Of a stretch of 64,000 nt of DNA, positions 33,946 to 46,329 are shown one piece after another (within the stretch, counting starts at the first letter, position 1; each line of letters starts with the position of its first letter). The position numbers and the translations under genes were made by a program. This DNA comes from Metallyticus violacea. Taxonomy: Eukaryota; Arthropoda; Insecta; Mantodea; Metallyticidae. Location: NCBI GenBank assembly GCA_030762175.1, contig CM060831.1, positions 84,026,001 through 84,090,000 on the forward strand. The letters are read 5' to 3'. The notes under the pieces were generated by a model, which saw only the letters and a list, made by a program, of their open reading frames with translations, made no database searches and had not been told where the DNA came from.

Positions 33946-35625
33946 TACATTCGTTAATCTTCCTTTCCGACGATGTTTGGTTTCATGTAAATTTACAGCA
34001 ACAGCAACGAAAAACGGCTACTGATCGGTGATAAACCGGGCACGAGTGTGGAAAGAACTGTCAGACATTTTCTTCTTAATAATTAGGTTTGTGACGTTCT
34101 TTCTATACACCTTTATTAAACAGAAATACTGCTTTCTTTCAACAGGATTCCAGCATCGCTGTTGCAGCGAACGTTTTCCTACATACTTCACAATGTATTC
34201 AACATCATATTCCTCAGGATTTTTCTTTATTTCTCAAGGAAATCTTCAGTGAATGCTGGGAAACCTTTAAGTATATGTAAAACACGTATAAAAAGGAAGG
34301 CGGGTAATTTTAGATGATAGTTACCATGGTAACTATGGTTTCAATTTAAATTGAATTCATGCTAACTAAATACATTTCATTAATTTAGGATTTATATTTG
34401 TCATGGATGGGAGGTATAGAAGAAAGATTTAATATAAAAGCACAGCATAAAGAAACTGGCAGCACCACGCTGTAAAGTTATTCAATTTACGGATTTCCTG
34501 CCTGTAGAGACGTGCAAATGAAGTAAACAAACAGATGAACAAAGGAAAGGGAATGTTCTCAACAGGCCAAGAAAATCAGCTGTTTCTAAAATATTAAAAC
34601 TTTCAGCCCGTCAATTTAACTGTAATGATGCGGAATTCTCAACTTTTTTTTTTATATTTGATTTCGATATGAACAGTGAAGTATGTAATAATTTTTCGCC
34701 GTTTAAGAGAATGGCAGGACTAGATTAGTTTATTGGATTTTTCAGCAAAATGTGCAGATGGCATCATAAAGTTCAGAACCTCTGTCCTACACCAGATGCA
34801 GTGGCCTAAATACGGAGGATGTAGCGCCTATTTTTCCTTACTGAGAGAAACAATGGAAAATCTGAACTTGAGGAATAAGCTACTGGTTATTTACACTGCA
34901 GATGAGTGATACGAACTGAACAATAATCTAAAGAAAAAGTTCGTCAAGCAGGAGCTGCATAAACTAAGTGAATTCCTCACCTATTGACACAACTTTTAAT
35001 AAAAATGAACATAAAATACAAATTAGGCATTATTAATTAATGAAATAAGTTATGGCATTACTATGTGGTGTTAGGGGAACAAAATTAGAATTCTTGCAAC
35101 TTATAAGTATTACAAAATAGCAACCACATTTTACAATTAACGTTATAATTAATGGTATACTATTAATTGAATGGAATATATGATAACTGTGTGAGTATTT
35201 TTAAACATTTTTAAATGTAATCAAGTCTATGAACTTACCCATTGATGTCTTCACATTCACTTAAATATAGAGAAATAACAGAAAGTTTCGAGTTACATTG
35301 TGTATTTAAGAAGATGATGTTCATATGTTTCAATAAAACAAAAACATGTTACTATTTAAAAACAATTAGTGTGCAAAGCAAATAAAAACAATCGAAAGTT
35401 ACAACGATTTTCATAGGCTTTGAAATTTAATTGAAACGCTATTGTAGCATAAACATATAAAGTAAACGTTTTCTGAAGGTTATTACAGAGAGCTCTTACA
35501 TACAAATATAGTTCTCGCAGATATATTAGATTAATATTTCACATTTGCTATCTACGCGACGATGCTTCTGTTAAATATAATACATATGCAACGTTATAAA
35601 TACAGTTTATATGCTGAATTAATTA

Positions 35626-35627
<2 letters not shown>
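33946..35627. other. No recognised gene
   Basis: AT-rich sequence. The 74-codon frame at 34028-34252 has no motif. Confidence 0.4.
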
Positions 35628-35662
<35 letters not shown>

Positions 35663-36405
35663 AGCATAGTAGAGAGAATTAAATGCAAGAGCGCTTTTTA
35701 AAATTCCGGTTTTCAAGTATACCCTACACCTAATGGTGAATTTCCCTAATTTCCAGAAATTGTTTTTCTTATTTCTATTCAAATGTATATATACCGAATT
35801 TTGTTGTGGAGAAACAAATAGAGCCGCTAGAGAAAATTTTAAATTTTGAGTTTCAGGTATATCCCCCACTCCTAATGGCCCGATATACCTGATTTTTAGC
35901 AAATATTTTTCTTGTTTTATGTAAATGTCATATACGGACGTTCATTGCGAAAAACCAAATATTAATGCCCTTAGAGTGAATTTTAAGTTTTAGAGTGAAG
36001 GCAAATCCCTCCTCCTAATAGTTCGGTTTCACTTTTATATTTTATTTCAATGGCATATACCGAACTTTAAAAAAAGATTAAATTGTTCCGCTAGAGCGAT
36101 ATTAAAATTTTGCTTTAACTCCCACTCGTTTTTTTTTTAGGTAAATCCCCGATTGCCATCATTTTTAGAAACTACTTTTATCAATTTATTTTAAAGAAAT
36201 CTACAGAGTTGCGTTGAGAAAAAACAAAAATTACTACGCAAGAGCTATTTTATATTTTTTTTAAATGTTAGCTTTAGGTTAACCCCCACCCCCAATGATT
36301 CAATTTTGCTGTTTAATGAAATTGACGAATCGTCTGTAAATTGTTGGTTATATGCCGAGTTTCGTTGAGAAAAAACAAAAATTGTAGCCGCTAGAGCGAG
36401 AACGA
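35628..36405. repeat. Poly-T tract followed by a decayed tandem array
   Basis: A T-tract of about 30 bp at 35629-35658 precedes about five degenerate units of 120-150 bp. Anchors CCGCTAGAG(C)GA recur near 35823, 35965, 36088, 36236 and 36389, each preceded by GTTGAGAAAAAACAAAAAT-like sequence and followed by TTTTGAGTTTNAGGTAAATC and CCCCCACTCCTAATGG. The array ends with AGAACGAACATACACACATG. Confidence 0.7.
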
Positions 36406-38246
36406 ACATACACACATGTGCATATTTTTAGAATAATCTATATAATTTATTTATTTTTTCCGTAATTTACTAAAAAGGGCATTAAATACATGCACACCAA
36501 AACCGACAAGGAGAGAAGAAAGCTAATAACCCTTTTGTTTGCAACAATACTATAAGAAATTCCTCCCAGAGCAGTATTTGAAGGCAAGGGCTATTGCCCT
36601 GAATTTGCAGATGGCATTTCAAATGTTTCCCTCGTTTTTTGGGTGAACTATGAAAGAAGCGTTTCTGTAATAGTTCCATAACTTCCAAAAATTTCAGGTT
36701 CCTGGGCATTGCCTTCTGATTATAGATAGCCAATACCTAACGCAAAAATTTCACTTCAGCGGGGAGGGATATATACAATTCATTTGTTTCACTTTTAGAT
36801 AAAACTTTCTTTAAACCTCTAAAATCCTGTTATAGTAATAATGTATGCATTTTATGCGAAATAAAACGGGGACAGGAATATTAATTACTTTACTTTCGAA
36901 CAAACATGCATGGGTCAAATCAGCAAAACTTAAAGCAAAAAAGTGTCTTCCGTTCCATTGGGTAGCAGCCCTTCAATGAAAACAGCCAGGTGCTGTTTTT
37001 ACGAGCTGATTCAGAAAATATTTAGCTTCAACTTTCCAGAAAAACTTAAAAACTTTCCTAAACTCTCTTTCCCTCCACACCTGACTTACTTAATACAATC
37101 TGGATCCACATTTTCTCAAATCAGACGTCGTTCATCCATGTCACTCAAACCCTCTGGCTCCGTCACCTTAGGATTTTTTGTCGCAGGCATCTTTTCAGTA
37201 TTTATTTCTCCTTCCCGCGAAATAAAGCGGAGCACACCTAGCAGGAAAAAACTGCAATATTTCCAACTTCATCCGCAAACATAGGAGAAAAGAAAATCAT
37301 ATCAAGGGAAGAAAAAGACTCATTATAAACAAAACAAAAACAAAAACAAACAAACAAAAAAAAAAGACAGTACAAAAAATTACCCTCAATTCATCAGCAT
37401 TAACAGAATATTGACCATCTGTTGAATATGATTTCTGTAATGTTTAATAAAGTCACCCCGTTTCTGGAACTGGGGGAAAAAAAGGGATGTTTTCATGAAA
37501 AATGTGTTGTGCTTACAAAAAGAAGATGTAATAATTGTTACTTGTGATGGACAGTTAGGCGTATGAATGTATTTATCTAATAACAAATTGTGAATCAATA
37601 AAAATGAGAAACTAAAATTTTTATGTTTACTTTCCGTAATGACCCTTTTTGCTCTAACAACTTGGATGAAAAGAGTCATGGAGTGTCTTGTTTTATTTTG
37701 AATTATGTTAAAGCTTTCTTCTAGTTAGTTTAAAATAAACAAGGATACTTTTAATTAAAATAAAAATCTTTTTGATGAAGTATAGCATTTTAACCCTAAT
37801 ATCACAGTTTGCAAGTAAATAGTTAATTTTAACTATTGACTTTATTCGTCCTGATTTACTATGACGGTATTATTATTTTTTTTACCTTTTTTTACAAACT
37901 ATTTTGCTCTATTACATGACATAGCATACAGCACAGGTATAAAGTTAACGCTTAAATGATTTAAAACAAATTTATAGTGTCAAGTAAGATGTTCCTAAAA
38001 CAGTATCGGAACAAACTTCAAGTTTGACAAGTTCAATTCAATGTGGAAAATACAGATCAGTTTTCTAAGTTAAAAGTTTCGCTAAATATATGAAAATGTC
38101 GACTTTATTGAATTTATTTACGAAAATAGCTCTAAGAAAAACATTTCAACAGGACATATGAGTGCTTAAAAATATGGGAGATACGCAAGTAGCCTTTATC
38201 CACAATTCTAACAAAACATCTGAATAACTTTAGGGATCAATAGACT
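36406..38246. other. No recognised gene
   Basis: A minus frame at 36733-36482 (RNLKFLEVMELLQKRFFHSS) and one at about 37200 (MPATKNPKVTEPEGLSDMDE, then a stop) look protein-like, but they match nothing I know and lack clear splice borders. Confidence 0.3.
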
Positions 38247-38826
38247 TGACGTTACCCGCAGGGCTGAAAACGCTTCCCTGCTGCTGCTCTGAGCGGCTAG
38301 CCAGAAGCGAGCGGCAGCGGAAACTTATCCACACGCAGTGTACTTTGTAAACATAAATGAATAGCGACGGGCAAATCACTCTAATGAGGGCATTATTTGG
38401 GGGTGAAATATTATAAAGACGGAAACTATAAACATAAATGGATAAGGACGGATAAATCACTGTAATGAGGGCATTATTAAGCGGGTGAAATACTGTAACA
38501 GTGGGAGATGTGTTCTTATTCCAATTCGCAACTAATTCATATATACAAACACTAACCTGTCGGCTACCTCGGACAAATCCTAGAAACCGGTGCACCCAGT
38601 GGTTTAGCGAGTAAATCATTGTAATTGTGGCGAACTGCTCTAATTCCAATTCGCAAATAAATCAGCGAGTAAAACATTGTAATTTAGCAAATCTCCTTTA
38701 ATTACTGCGGGGGAAAAAAAAAGCATTGGGTGGTAGTATTTGAACCCGACATTCTTTCTTCACCAGTGTACAGCTCGGGCATTTAGGAGCAGCAGTTAAG
38801 CAATTTCAGCCCTGCGTGTAACGTCA
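38247..38826 (-). mobile_element. TIR element carrying a tRNA-like unit, copy B
   Basis: Terminal repeats of 23 bp differ at one base: TGACGTTACCCGCAGGGCTG (38247) and, reversed, TGACGTTACACGCAGGGCTG (ending 38826). Read on the minus strand it has a tRNA-like head with B box GGTTCAAATAC at about 38742, a T-run (AATGCTTTTTTTTTCCCCC), AGGAGATTTGCTAAATTACA, ACCACTGGGTGCACC and GGTTTCTAGGATTTGTCCGA, then several GTGATTTATCCGTCC-type subrepeats. Flanks ATCAATAGAC and ATTGATAGAT hint at a degraded target duplication. No transposase. Confidence 0.75.
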
Positions 38827-39600
38827 CATGATTGATAGATCTTTGTGACTCCTTCAACAAAGGAAAAAATAACATTAATGTCACAGCGTTTACTGTACTT
38901 AAAGCATTCATAACTAGGCACAGGGTTCTTAAATTAAGTCAAGTAAATATTCAATTTAAAACTGAAATACTATTCAAAGGAAATTACAACTGTCAATAAA
39001 AACATTACAAAAAATGCAACAAAGGTTCTAGTCAGAAAGTGTATTTTTCTGTACAAGATTCAGCTGATAAAATATGATTTCTTTAGATGTTACATTAATT
39101 AAAATCATTAATGAAGCATTGTTTTCACTATTTAATAATAATGGGAATAAAATGTTACTACAAGAAAAAAGTCTTACATTCATATTAAAATCTATACAAT
39201 CCCCAAAACTTCTTCAAAATTATAAAATGGTTCTTTCCAGGGTTTGAGAAAATTAGCAATAAGGCAAATTAATTATTTTTTTTTCTCAAAAAAGGAACAT
39301 CCCTCAAGGCAGTGTTGACAATGTTGTTATTCCACAGCCAGTGTCTCTGTGAGGCAAACATAACCCCTAACACAACAAATAGGCAAACCAATGGAGTTGG
39401 ACCAAGACTATCTACATTTGTTCATTATCCTAGTTATAATTTCAACTGTTTGTTGCACTTTCCATGAAATCAACTATAAGACAAATTACTTCAAATAACG
39501 GAATAAAGAAACTATTCTTGTATGACAGTTTATCTGTTCATATACCGTAGTGAAAAGGGTTTAAAAGTTTATTTGTGTTTGCCACAAACCGCACTATGTA
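38827..39600. other. No recognised gene
   Basis: AT-rich sequence without motifs between the TIR element and mariner M1-e. Confidence 0.4.
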
Positions 39601-40868
39601 CGAGAGTAGATCCACAAGTTTCCGACCTCGCCGTTAAGGATTATTTCCTTCACAAAACCCTTGTCATATCTTATCTGTTAAGTAAATAATTGTAGCTGTA
39701 ACTGTGTTCAGTTGTTCAGATATAGTTGTATAAAGAAGGCTATGTGTAGAAGATTGTGACATGTTCAAAATGGAGTTTCCAGCTGTTATTAAGTTCTTCA
39801 GAAAAGAAGAAGTTACTCCAAATGAAATTAAACAGCGACTGGACGTATATATGGGGAAGCACCCCCCCCCCCTAATATTCTACTGTAAAAGAATGGGGCA
39901 ATTTTTTTCGAATGGGTCCAGAAAGCGTTGAAGACGAAGAGCGTGCAGGTCGGCCTTGGAGATGCTCACTACAGAAAATCGCTCTTGTGGAAGGAGAAAT
40001 TATGGAAGACCGGCGGCTCAAAGTTACAGAAATAGCAGCAAGTTGGGGCTTTGTAAAACATCAGTCCTTCGAATTATTCATCACCATTTAAACATGAACA
40101 AGGTTAGTGCCTAGACTGCTTTCCTCAGTCCAAAAGCAGCAACCAGTCATCTGTTGTCAGGCATTTTTGGAGCTCTGCCGTGGCAACGAGAGAGAAGTTT
40201 TGTAAGCCATTCTTACAGGATATGAAACTGTGGTCCTCAACTATGACCCCTTGTCCAAAAGAGAATCAATGGAGTGGCGCAAACCTGGAGAAGCACCGCC
40301 TCTAAAGGCCAAAGTCACTCAGTCAACCAAGAAGATCATGGCCACAATCTTTTGGGACTGTGAAGGAATACTCTTCATTGACTTTAAGGAGAGGAACACC
40401 ACAGTAAACGGGGAGTACTATGCTGGCCTACTGCACAGACTGCGTGCTTCCATCAAAGAGAAAAGGCGAGGAAAGCTGACTGGTGGTGTGTACCCTCTTC
40501 ATGACAAGGCGCCTGTGCACACAGCTCTTGTTGCAAAGGAACCTATGAAGAAATGTGACTTCAAAGAGATCGATCATCCACCCAACGGTTCAGATCTAGC
40601 TTTCATGACTATTTTCTCTTCTCAAAAGTTAAGAAGGACCTTCGAGGAAGGAAATTTAAGTGTGACGAAGAAGTGATGGATGTTGTTTATGTCCATTTTG
40701 CAGACAAGATTTCTGACTATTTTTGTTGAGAGGTGGGTTGAAAAGTTAATTCAAAGATGTGAGAAGTGTATTACAATAAAGGGTAACTAAATTGAAAAGT
40801 GAAATATAGTTTTTGTCTTTATCATATCTAGAAAATGGTTAGACCGGAGACTTATGAACCTACCCTCT
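39601..40868 (+). mobile_element. Mariner M1-e, full length, inactivated
   Basis: Starts after TA with CGAGAGTAGATCCACAAG and ends GACTTATGAACCTACCCTCT. The N-terminal half is badly worn, with a C run at 39862-39871 and a small deletion near 40107. The catalytic part at 40230-40676 is open and reads KRESMEWRKPGEAPPLKAKV, GILFIDFKERNTTVNGEYY, LHDKAPVHTALVAKEPMKK and a damaged HPPNGSDLA where the third Asp region should be. Confidence 0.92.
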
Positions 40869-42497
40869 GTCCTCAATGAGCTTTCCCATATTCCGCAGTT
40901 CCATTTGGCAGTTCTCGATCTATTTCAGCCTTCTCATTGATAGTGTAATATGTGGCTAATTGTATCACAGGAATACATCATGTTACTATAACTATTTTTA
41001 AAATGTTTAAATTTCTGATCGACGGGATTACATGTAAGGCATGTCTCAGTGCTGCTTTATATCATCAAGATGCTGTTGCCGAAACCTCACCAATAGGTCT
41101 TAGAATTAAGTCTTGAATCTGTAACAAAGAAACCAAAATGAAATTCATTAAAACGTTTCGTTTGTCTTCAAAACATAACATGTCTGTTTGCTTAAAGCAT
41201 GTCACTTATCACTTTACAAATGTAATTAGCTATAAATATGTGTTGGGCCTGAAACAGTTACCGAACAACTCAATGGATTGCAGTAGGCAAGAAATACTTG
41301 ATAAATACGCTAAATATTAAACATGCCCAAAGTTAACTGTAAACTGTAATAACTTAATAAGACATTATCTTACCGACGTAACTGTGCTATTAACGAGCCT
41401 AACAGAAATTGAAGGGTACAGGGGAAAACCCAACGGAGTCCAAAACCCGTAATTTTACAGGAAAGAAATAATAAACCTTCAAACACTTAAACTCGGATAC
41501 CTTTGTAGCTTTCCAATTGACAATATTCTTATAATTTTTGTACATTACTAATTACTGTTTCAACCTGTTTACTTTACTTGTTCAATTCATTATTTAACTA
41601 ACCTATGGTTCGATTCCGTTGGTTTTCCTCCTGAATTTTGTAAGGAAAAAAAAAAAAAACACATTTAGGCCTACTACATTAATTAAAAAAACAAAACATG
41701 GATTTGTGTTGATAGAAATTACTCTCCTTGCCTAAAGAGAGGCCTGTAGTTCTCATTGTCACATCTTTTTGAATGTATCTCAAAAATCGCTATCACTGTT
41801 AGAGATATGTTGATGTTCAGATGGCAATACTTTTGGCTGACGGGCAGCAAGCAGTCGCCTGTAGTACTTCTTGGATCTTCAAAGAACTTCATCAAGACCA
41901 TCCGGTTCGTACACTTCTCTTTAGGCAGAGGAATAGACGAGTGACAGTGTTTGCTTGGTTTCTGAATATCTTGTGATTGTTTCACCCTCATCTTCCTTTG
42001 ATTACTTATCAATGATGAGAAGAATGCCCCGTTGTAAGCGTCCCCAGGCTCTGCGGTTTTTGATTTTGACTGAAGGAATCCTTGCAGTACTGATGATCAA
42101 TACCGTATTTTCGTCTGGCTCCATGAAAGAATGACCACACACTGATAAGTGTCACTTTTACAAAACAGAAGCTACTGAAATAAAGCAATTCACCACCAAA
42201 CACGATATTACACGATCTGAAACAATGCAATAACCTCAAATGATAACTTTTCAGCAGCTGTGTACATCAAGAAAGCGGTAATTGTGTTGGTTTTTTCCAT
42301 TGCACGCAGTTTCTTCAATTGGCTATAGCGTAGACCATAATGGTTTTTACTTTGTAGTGATTTAAGTGATGAAACAGCTGATCGAGAAGCACGCAGTGCT
42401 ACCAATATATGATTTTTAGTTTTGTTTTAACTCTGTTGGGTTTTTTTTCCTGTGCCCTTCATTGGAATTGGAACTGGCTACCTAACATAGTGTCATA
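40869..42497. other. Unassigned; possible decayed coding segment 41719-42400 (-)
   Basis: Several consecutive minus-strand frames (MVALRASRSAVSSLKSLQSK at 42405; RRKYGIDHQYCKDSFSQNQK near 42100; MKFFEDPRSTTGDCLLPVSQ at about 41890) look like one frameshifted protein of roughly 220 residues. No family was recognised. It could be a multicopy transposon ORF. Confidence 0.3.
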
Positions 42498-42499
42498 TA

Positions 42500-42538
<39 letters not shown>

Positions 42539-42553
42539 ATTATTATTATTATT
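42498..42553. repeat. (ATT)n microsatellite
   Basis: Nearly uninterrupted ATT triplets with one TAATAT break. Confidence 0.95.
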
Positions 42554-43619
42554 TTTCTACGTGCAACGCAGAGTTATTTCTCATATTAAATAATTAATAT
42601 CCCATCCTACTTGCCAAGGCCTTAATTAAATAAACTAATTATTGATGAAGGCGTAAATGATTTCAGAATCCGTTGGCGCCTAATACTTTCAAGGCGAGAG
42701 AATTTTTTTGGAGGGGGGGGGATCTACTCAGGCTACTTGATTCAAGCAGCGGTCAAACTGCGCTCTCGTGTTTTATAATTATTACGATGGAATTGATCAT
42801 GGAGGAAACTGTCATTCCAAAATAAAATGGATACTCTTCAGAAATAAACATACAGCCTTTGCTCTTGTAACAGAGTTAAAGAGATAAATACAGGTATTTC
42901 GTAATTTAGCAACATGGTCTGTTAAACTTCTAGTGGGTTTATACTTTCTTTTAATTGCAAAAAGCCTACTAAGATAGGATAACAAACGTAAAACTAACGT
43001 AATTTTGTGTCGACGAGGCAAGTTATTTGAATAACACTTAAGTTTTCTTGTCTAAGGGATTCACAAACTTTTTTGGAAGAAAGGTTTCATTATAACAGTT
43101 ACACACATCTAGATGAAAAGTATGTAAAATGGGTTTGAAAAGCAATACGTCAGACAGTTTAAAACATTTATAGAAAACTTCTGGCTTTACTTTCTTGGCC
43201 CTTAAATGCGGTCATTTTGCTAATTATGGAAAATAAATTGTACATAAACATGAGCTCGGACAAAGTGTTGCGAAACATCTTTCCTTTGAGGGGACTTGAG
43301 CAAGATTGTTACTGTGAACTTGCTTTATCGTAATGACTTGATTATCCTTCGGCGATCCCATGACCGAGTCTTAAATTGGTCACTTACGCAGAGGAATGAC
43401 AGCAGCAGTAAGTGGGGCTTGTCTGGGAAGCTTTCCTCCAATTTCCCCTGCATTATCATTTTTGAGTACGATATGGTATACGATTATGAAATATAGACGA
43501 CGACATTTACACATAGACAATAATCTTCCAGTTAATATCATTCAAACAGCAATTCCCTTCATTAATTCTGTGAAAAACCTTTAAATTATTATATACAGTA
43601 CTCACTGTCGAGAAAACCA
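42554..43619. other. No recognised gene
   Basis: AT-rich DNA with a G run at 42713-42721. No motif. Confidence 0.4.
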
Positions 43620-44577
43620 TGTTGCTGAAATCGGCAGGAAGGCAAGTTCTCTAATCCTAACTTTTAAAATATTAAACGTGTCCCTACCCAGAACCTTAAA
43701 AAACATCTTGCTGTAATCCCTGGTGATGCTTTACTTCGACTACTTCTCACAGACTTAAACTCTAACCTAACGTCAGCGTGTTCATAATATGTGCATACGT
43801 CACATCTGCGATGTGCTTTTGTTCGATCATATAACACCCTCCCTTGGTTCCGCCTGAAAGACCGAAGAAACATTCATTGTCTCACACTACTTTTCAAAAT
43901 TATCCATACATCTTATCTATCTTCTCGTCTTCCTCTCATAATCTTAAAACACGTTCTGAATCCCAGCACGTGCTATTATTACATTGTACTGAACATCACT
44001 TTACTCATCACCACTGCCCGTCTCTGGAATGCATTGCCACAGGATATCAGACACTGCCAAACTTTAGGAGTATTTCATAAGAAATTGTTTAATATTATCA
44101 CAAATAATAATTCAGATTTCTTTTGTTACAACGTATGTATTTATTTGTTCTACCCTGCTTATTCTATTATTTTATTACCGTCATAAATGTTCCTATCTCT
44201 TTCATAGTATTGGTAGCGTTTACTTTTATGTTTTGCTTGTATCTTTATTTCCACTTTCAGGATTTACGTAGGCTGATATATGTATAAATTGTCTTTGCTG
44301 ATGCTTGTTGTATGTTATTTATTGCTCTTTTATTCTCTTGTTTCTCTCTTCTTCTTAAGTCAAATTTTTCATTATCATTATTTATGTATTAGCATACGTT
44401 TATTTATATACATAATATTTTACAGTGGTTTATATGTGTACTAGTATTGTCAACTTTACTGTCAATGTTGTGATTGTAATATTGTCGCTATAACTTAATG
44501 TAATTATTATTAGATTGGCAGAGTGGAAAAGAAGGCCTAATGGCCGTAGCTCTATCATAATAAATAAATAAAAAATG
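43620..44577 (+). mobile_element. Non-LTR retrotransposon 3' end (RT C-terminus, UTR and tail)
   Basis: Three frames together give the end of a reverse transcriptase ORF: LVMLYFDYFSQT, RVHNMCIRHICDV, WFRLKDRRNIHCLTLLFKII, ARLWNALPQDIRHCQTLGVF and HKKLFNI before a stop at 44186. This LRLKDRR...ARLWNxLP...F...L layout is typical of the RT C-terminus in many arthropod LINEs. The 3' UTR contains GGCAGAGTGGAAAAGAAGGC and CTAATGGCCGTAGCTCT and ends in an AATAAATAAATAAA tail. It is 5'-truncated and frameshifted, so immobile. Confidence 0.85.
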
Positions 44578-45018
44578 CCTATCGATGTTTTGTTTTATAG
44601 ATCGAGAGGAATGAAAGAAAGACAAACAAAAATAAAGAAGATAAATAAAAAATATTTAGAAAGATAAATAATAAGGAAAGAAGCAGAAAACATGGAAAGG
44701 AATAGAAAACAAATAAATAAAATAATATTTCAACTTTAGCGTTTGACTAATACAAATTTCGAACTTTCGCTCTCCTCTTTTGCAGATTATAGTTACCTGT
44801 TTGCTTCGAATCTGGAAAATTATTCCAAATTATTATTTATCTTCCAATTGAAACTTTTGTACGCCCAGAAAAAATATCCACTAATAATTTATTAGTGGAT
44901 TTCTCTCTCTCTCTAGTCTAGCCAGGAGTTCTGTTACAAACTTTTGATAGGTACTGTGCCAGATGTTCGGGCGATCAGATAACGCTTTTGCTTACACATT
45001 GTTGACTTCAGCGGCAGC
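44578..45018. other. No recognised gene; short perfect hairpin
   Basis: CCACTAATAATTTATTAGTGG at 44879-44899 is a perfect 10-bp stem with a one-base loop, followed by a CT repeat. Otherwise AT-rich. Confidence 0.5.
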
Positions 45019-46319
45019 TAGTGAACACAACGTTACATGTAGGATCGCACACTTATCCTTACCCGTAGCGAAAATCTGGAGCGGTTAGAGCAAACCCGAG
45101 CGATAGCAGAAAAAGTCGAAGATACTGAACTTCCACAGATGTAGTAGATAAGACTCTTAAGCACAACAGATGATAGCTCAGAAGGTTAGAGCGCCATGCT
45201 TTAGTTGTGAAGGTAGTGGTTTCCAAGCCTCACATACTGATGTTTTTTTTTCCTACCGGAGAGGAGACTTAAAAATAAACGTACAGTTAGACGTAAACCT
45301 AGAAGCTTGCAAGGTTCAAGGTTTTGCGTCTACGTCTGACTTAAACTTAAGAAATCAGTCAATCAGAACACAGCTGCTCTGTTTGTAGAGCTCTATGGTA
45401 GAATTTATCCTTACACGGAGCACGGAAATCAAATGCAACTCTTGCTGCTTGCTGCTGCAAGTCCCGAGCGACGGCGGGGAGAGCCGAAGGTAGTGACCCA
45501 CAGATAGAGCAGATAATAAGACTTTCAGGCGAATAGTACCATGCACTATAAATTGATGTTTATGAGGTTTTTTCCCTGCTGCAATCAAAAGAGATTTGCC
45601 ACCATTACAGTGATTTACCCGCCCCTATCAATTTATATTTACATCAACCACGGGTCCACGGTTTCTAGGATTTACCTGTTATATATGAATTAATTGCGAA
45701 TTCCAATAAGAGCAGATTTGCCACCGTTACAATATTTAACCCGCCTAACAATCCCCTATCAATTTATATTTAAAAGTTACGGAGGACAACACATAGGTTA
45801 CATTATGTTTAACACAAAATAATACATGCAACATTTACACTGCAGTCACGCACAGTAGTTCGGCTCTCTCCGCTGTCGCTCGGGACTTGCAACAGCTAGC
45901 AGCAGGAGTTGCACTTGATTTCCGTGCTCCGTGTACGGGCAAGTTATGGTAAAGAGAGCTGAAGATCAGTAAACTCTGTAGACAGAATGACGTCAATGTA
46001 CAAAAGATTAATTACATTATAAGAAAACTATCCTTGCTCATATTACTTCAAGCAAATTAGTTACTGCACTTTGCATATGCATAAACGCTACCGCCATCTG
46101 TTTAGAAGCAGCCATTTTCAATCAGCTGTTAGTTGATGTTCGCTTGTTCTTATTATTGATTGGCTAATACGTACGTTTGTGTCTTTCATTGTGAATGCCT
46201 ACATACTACTAAGTTAAGGTGTTACGTCCTATTTTATTATGTTTACTTTAATTTTCATTGTGAAAAGAGGCGTGACTTGTACCGGTGCGATCCTGCATGT
46301 AACGTTAAGTAGTGAACAC
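45019..46319 (+). mobile_element. TIR element carrying tRNA-like unit(s), copy C, with 10-bp flanking repeat
   Basis: The direct repeat TAGTGAACAC at 45019-45028 recurs at 46310-46319. Just inside are inverted repeats AACGTTACATGTAGGATCGC (45029) and, reversed, AACGTTACATGCAGGATCGC (ending 46306). A tRNA-like head lies at 45170-45235 (GATAGCTCAGAAGGTTAGAG, GTGGTTTCCAAGCC), followed by TTTTTTTTT at 45243-45251. A second, internal 83-bp inverted repeat is at 45410-45492 and 45855-45937, about 90% alike, enclosing the core AGAGATTTGCCACCATTACA and GGTTTCTAGGATTTACC. This suggests one element nested in another, or a duplication. No transposase. Confidence 0.75.
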
Positions 46320-46329
46320 GCTAGTTAAA

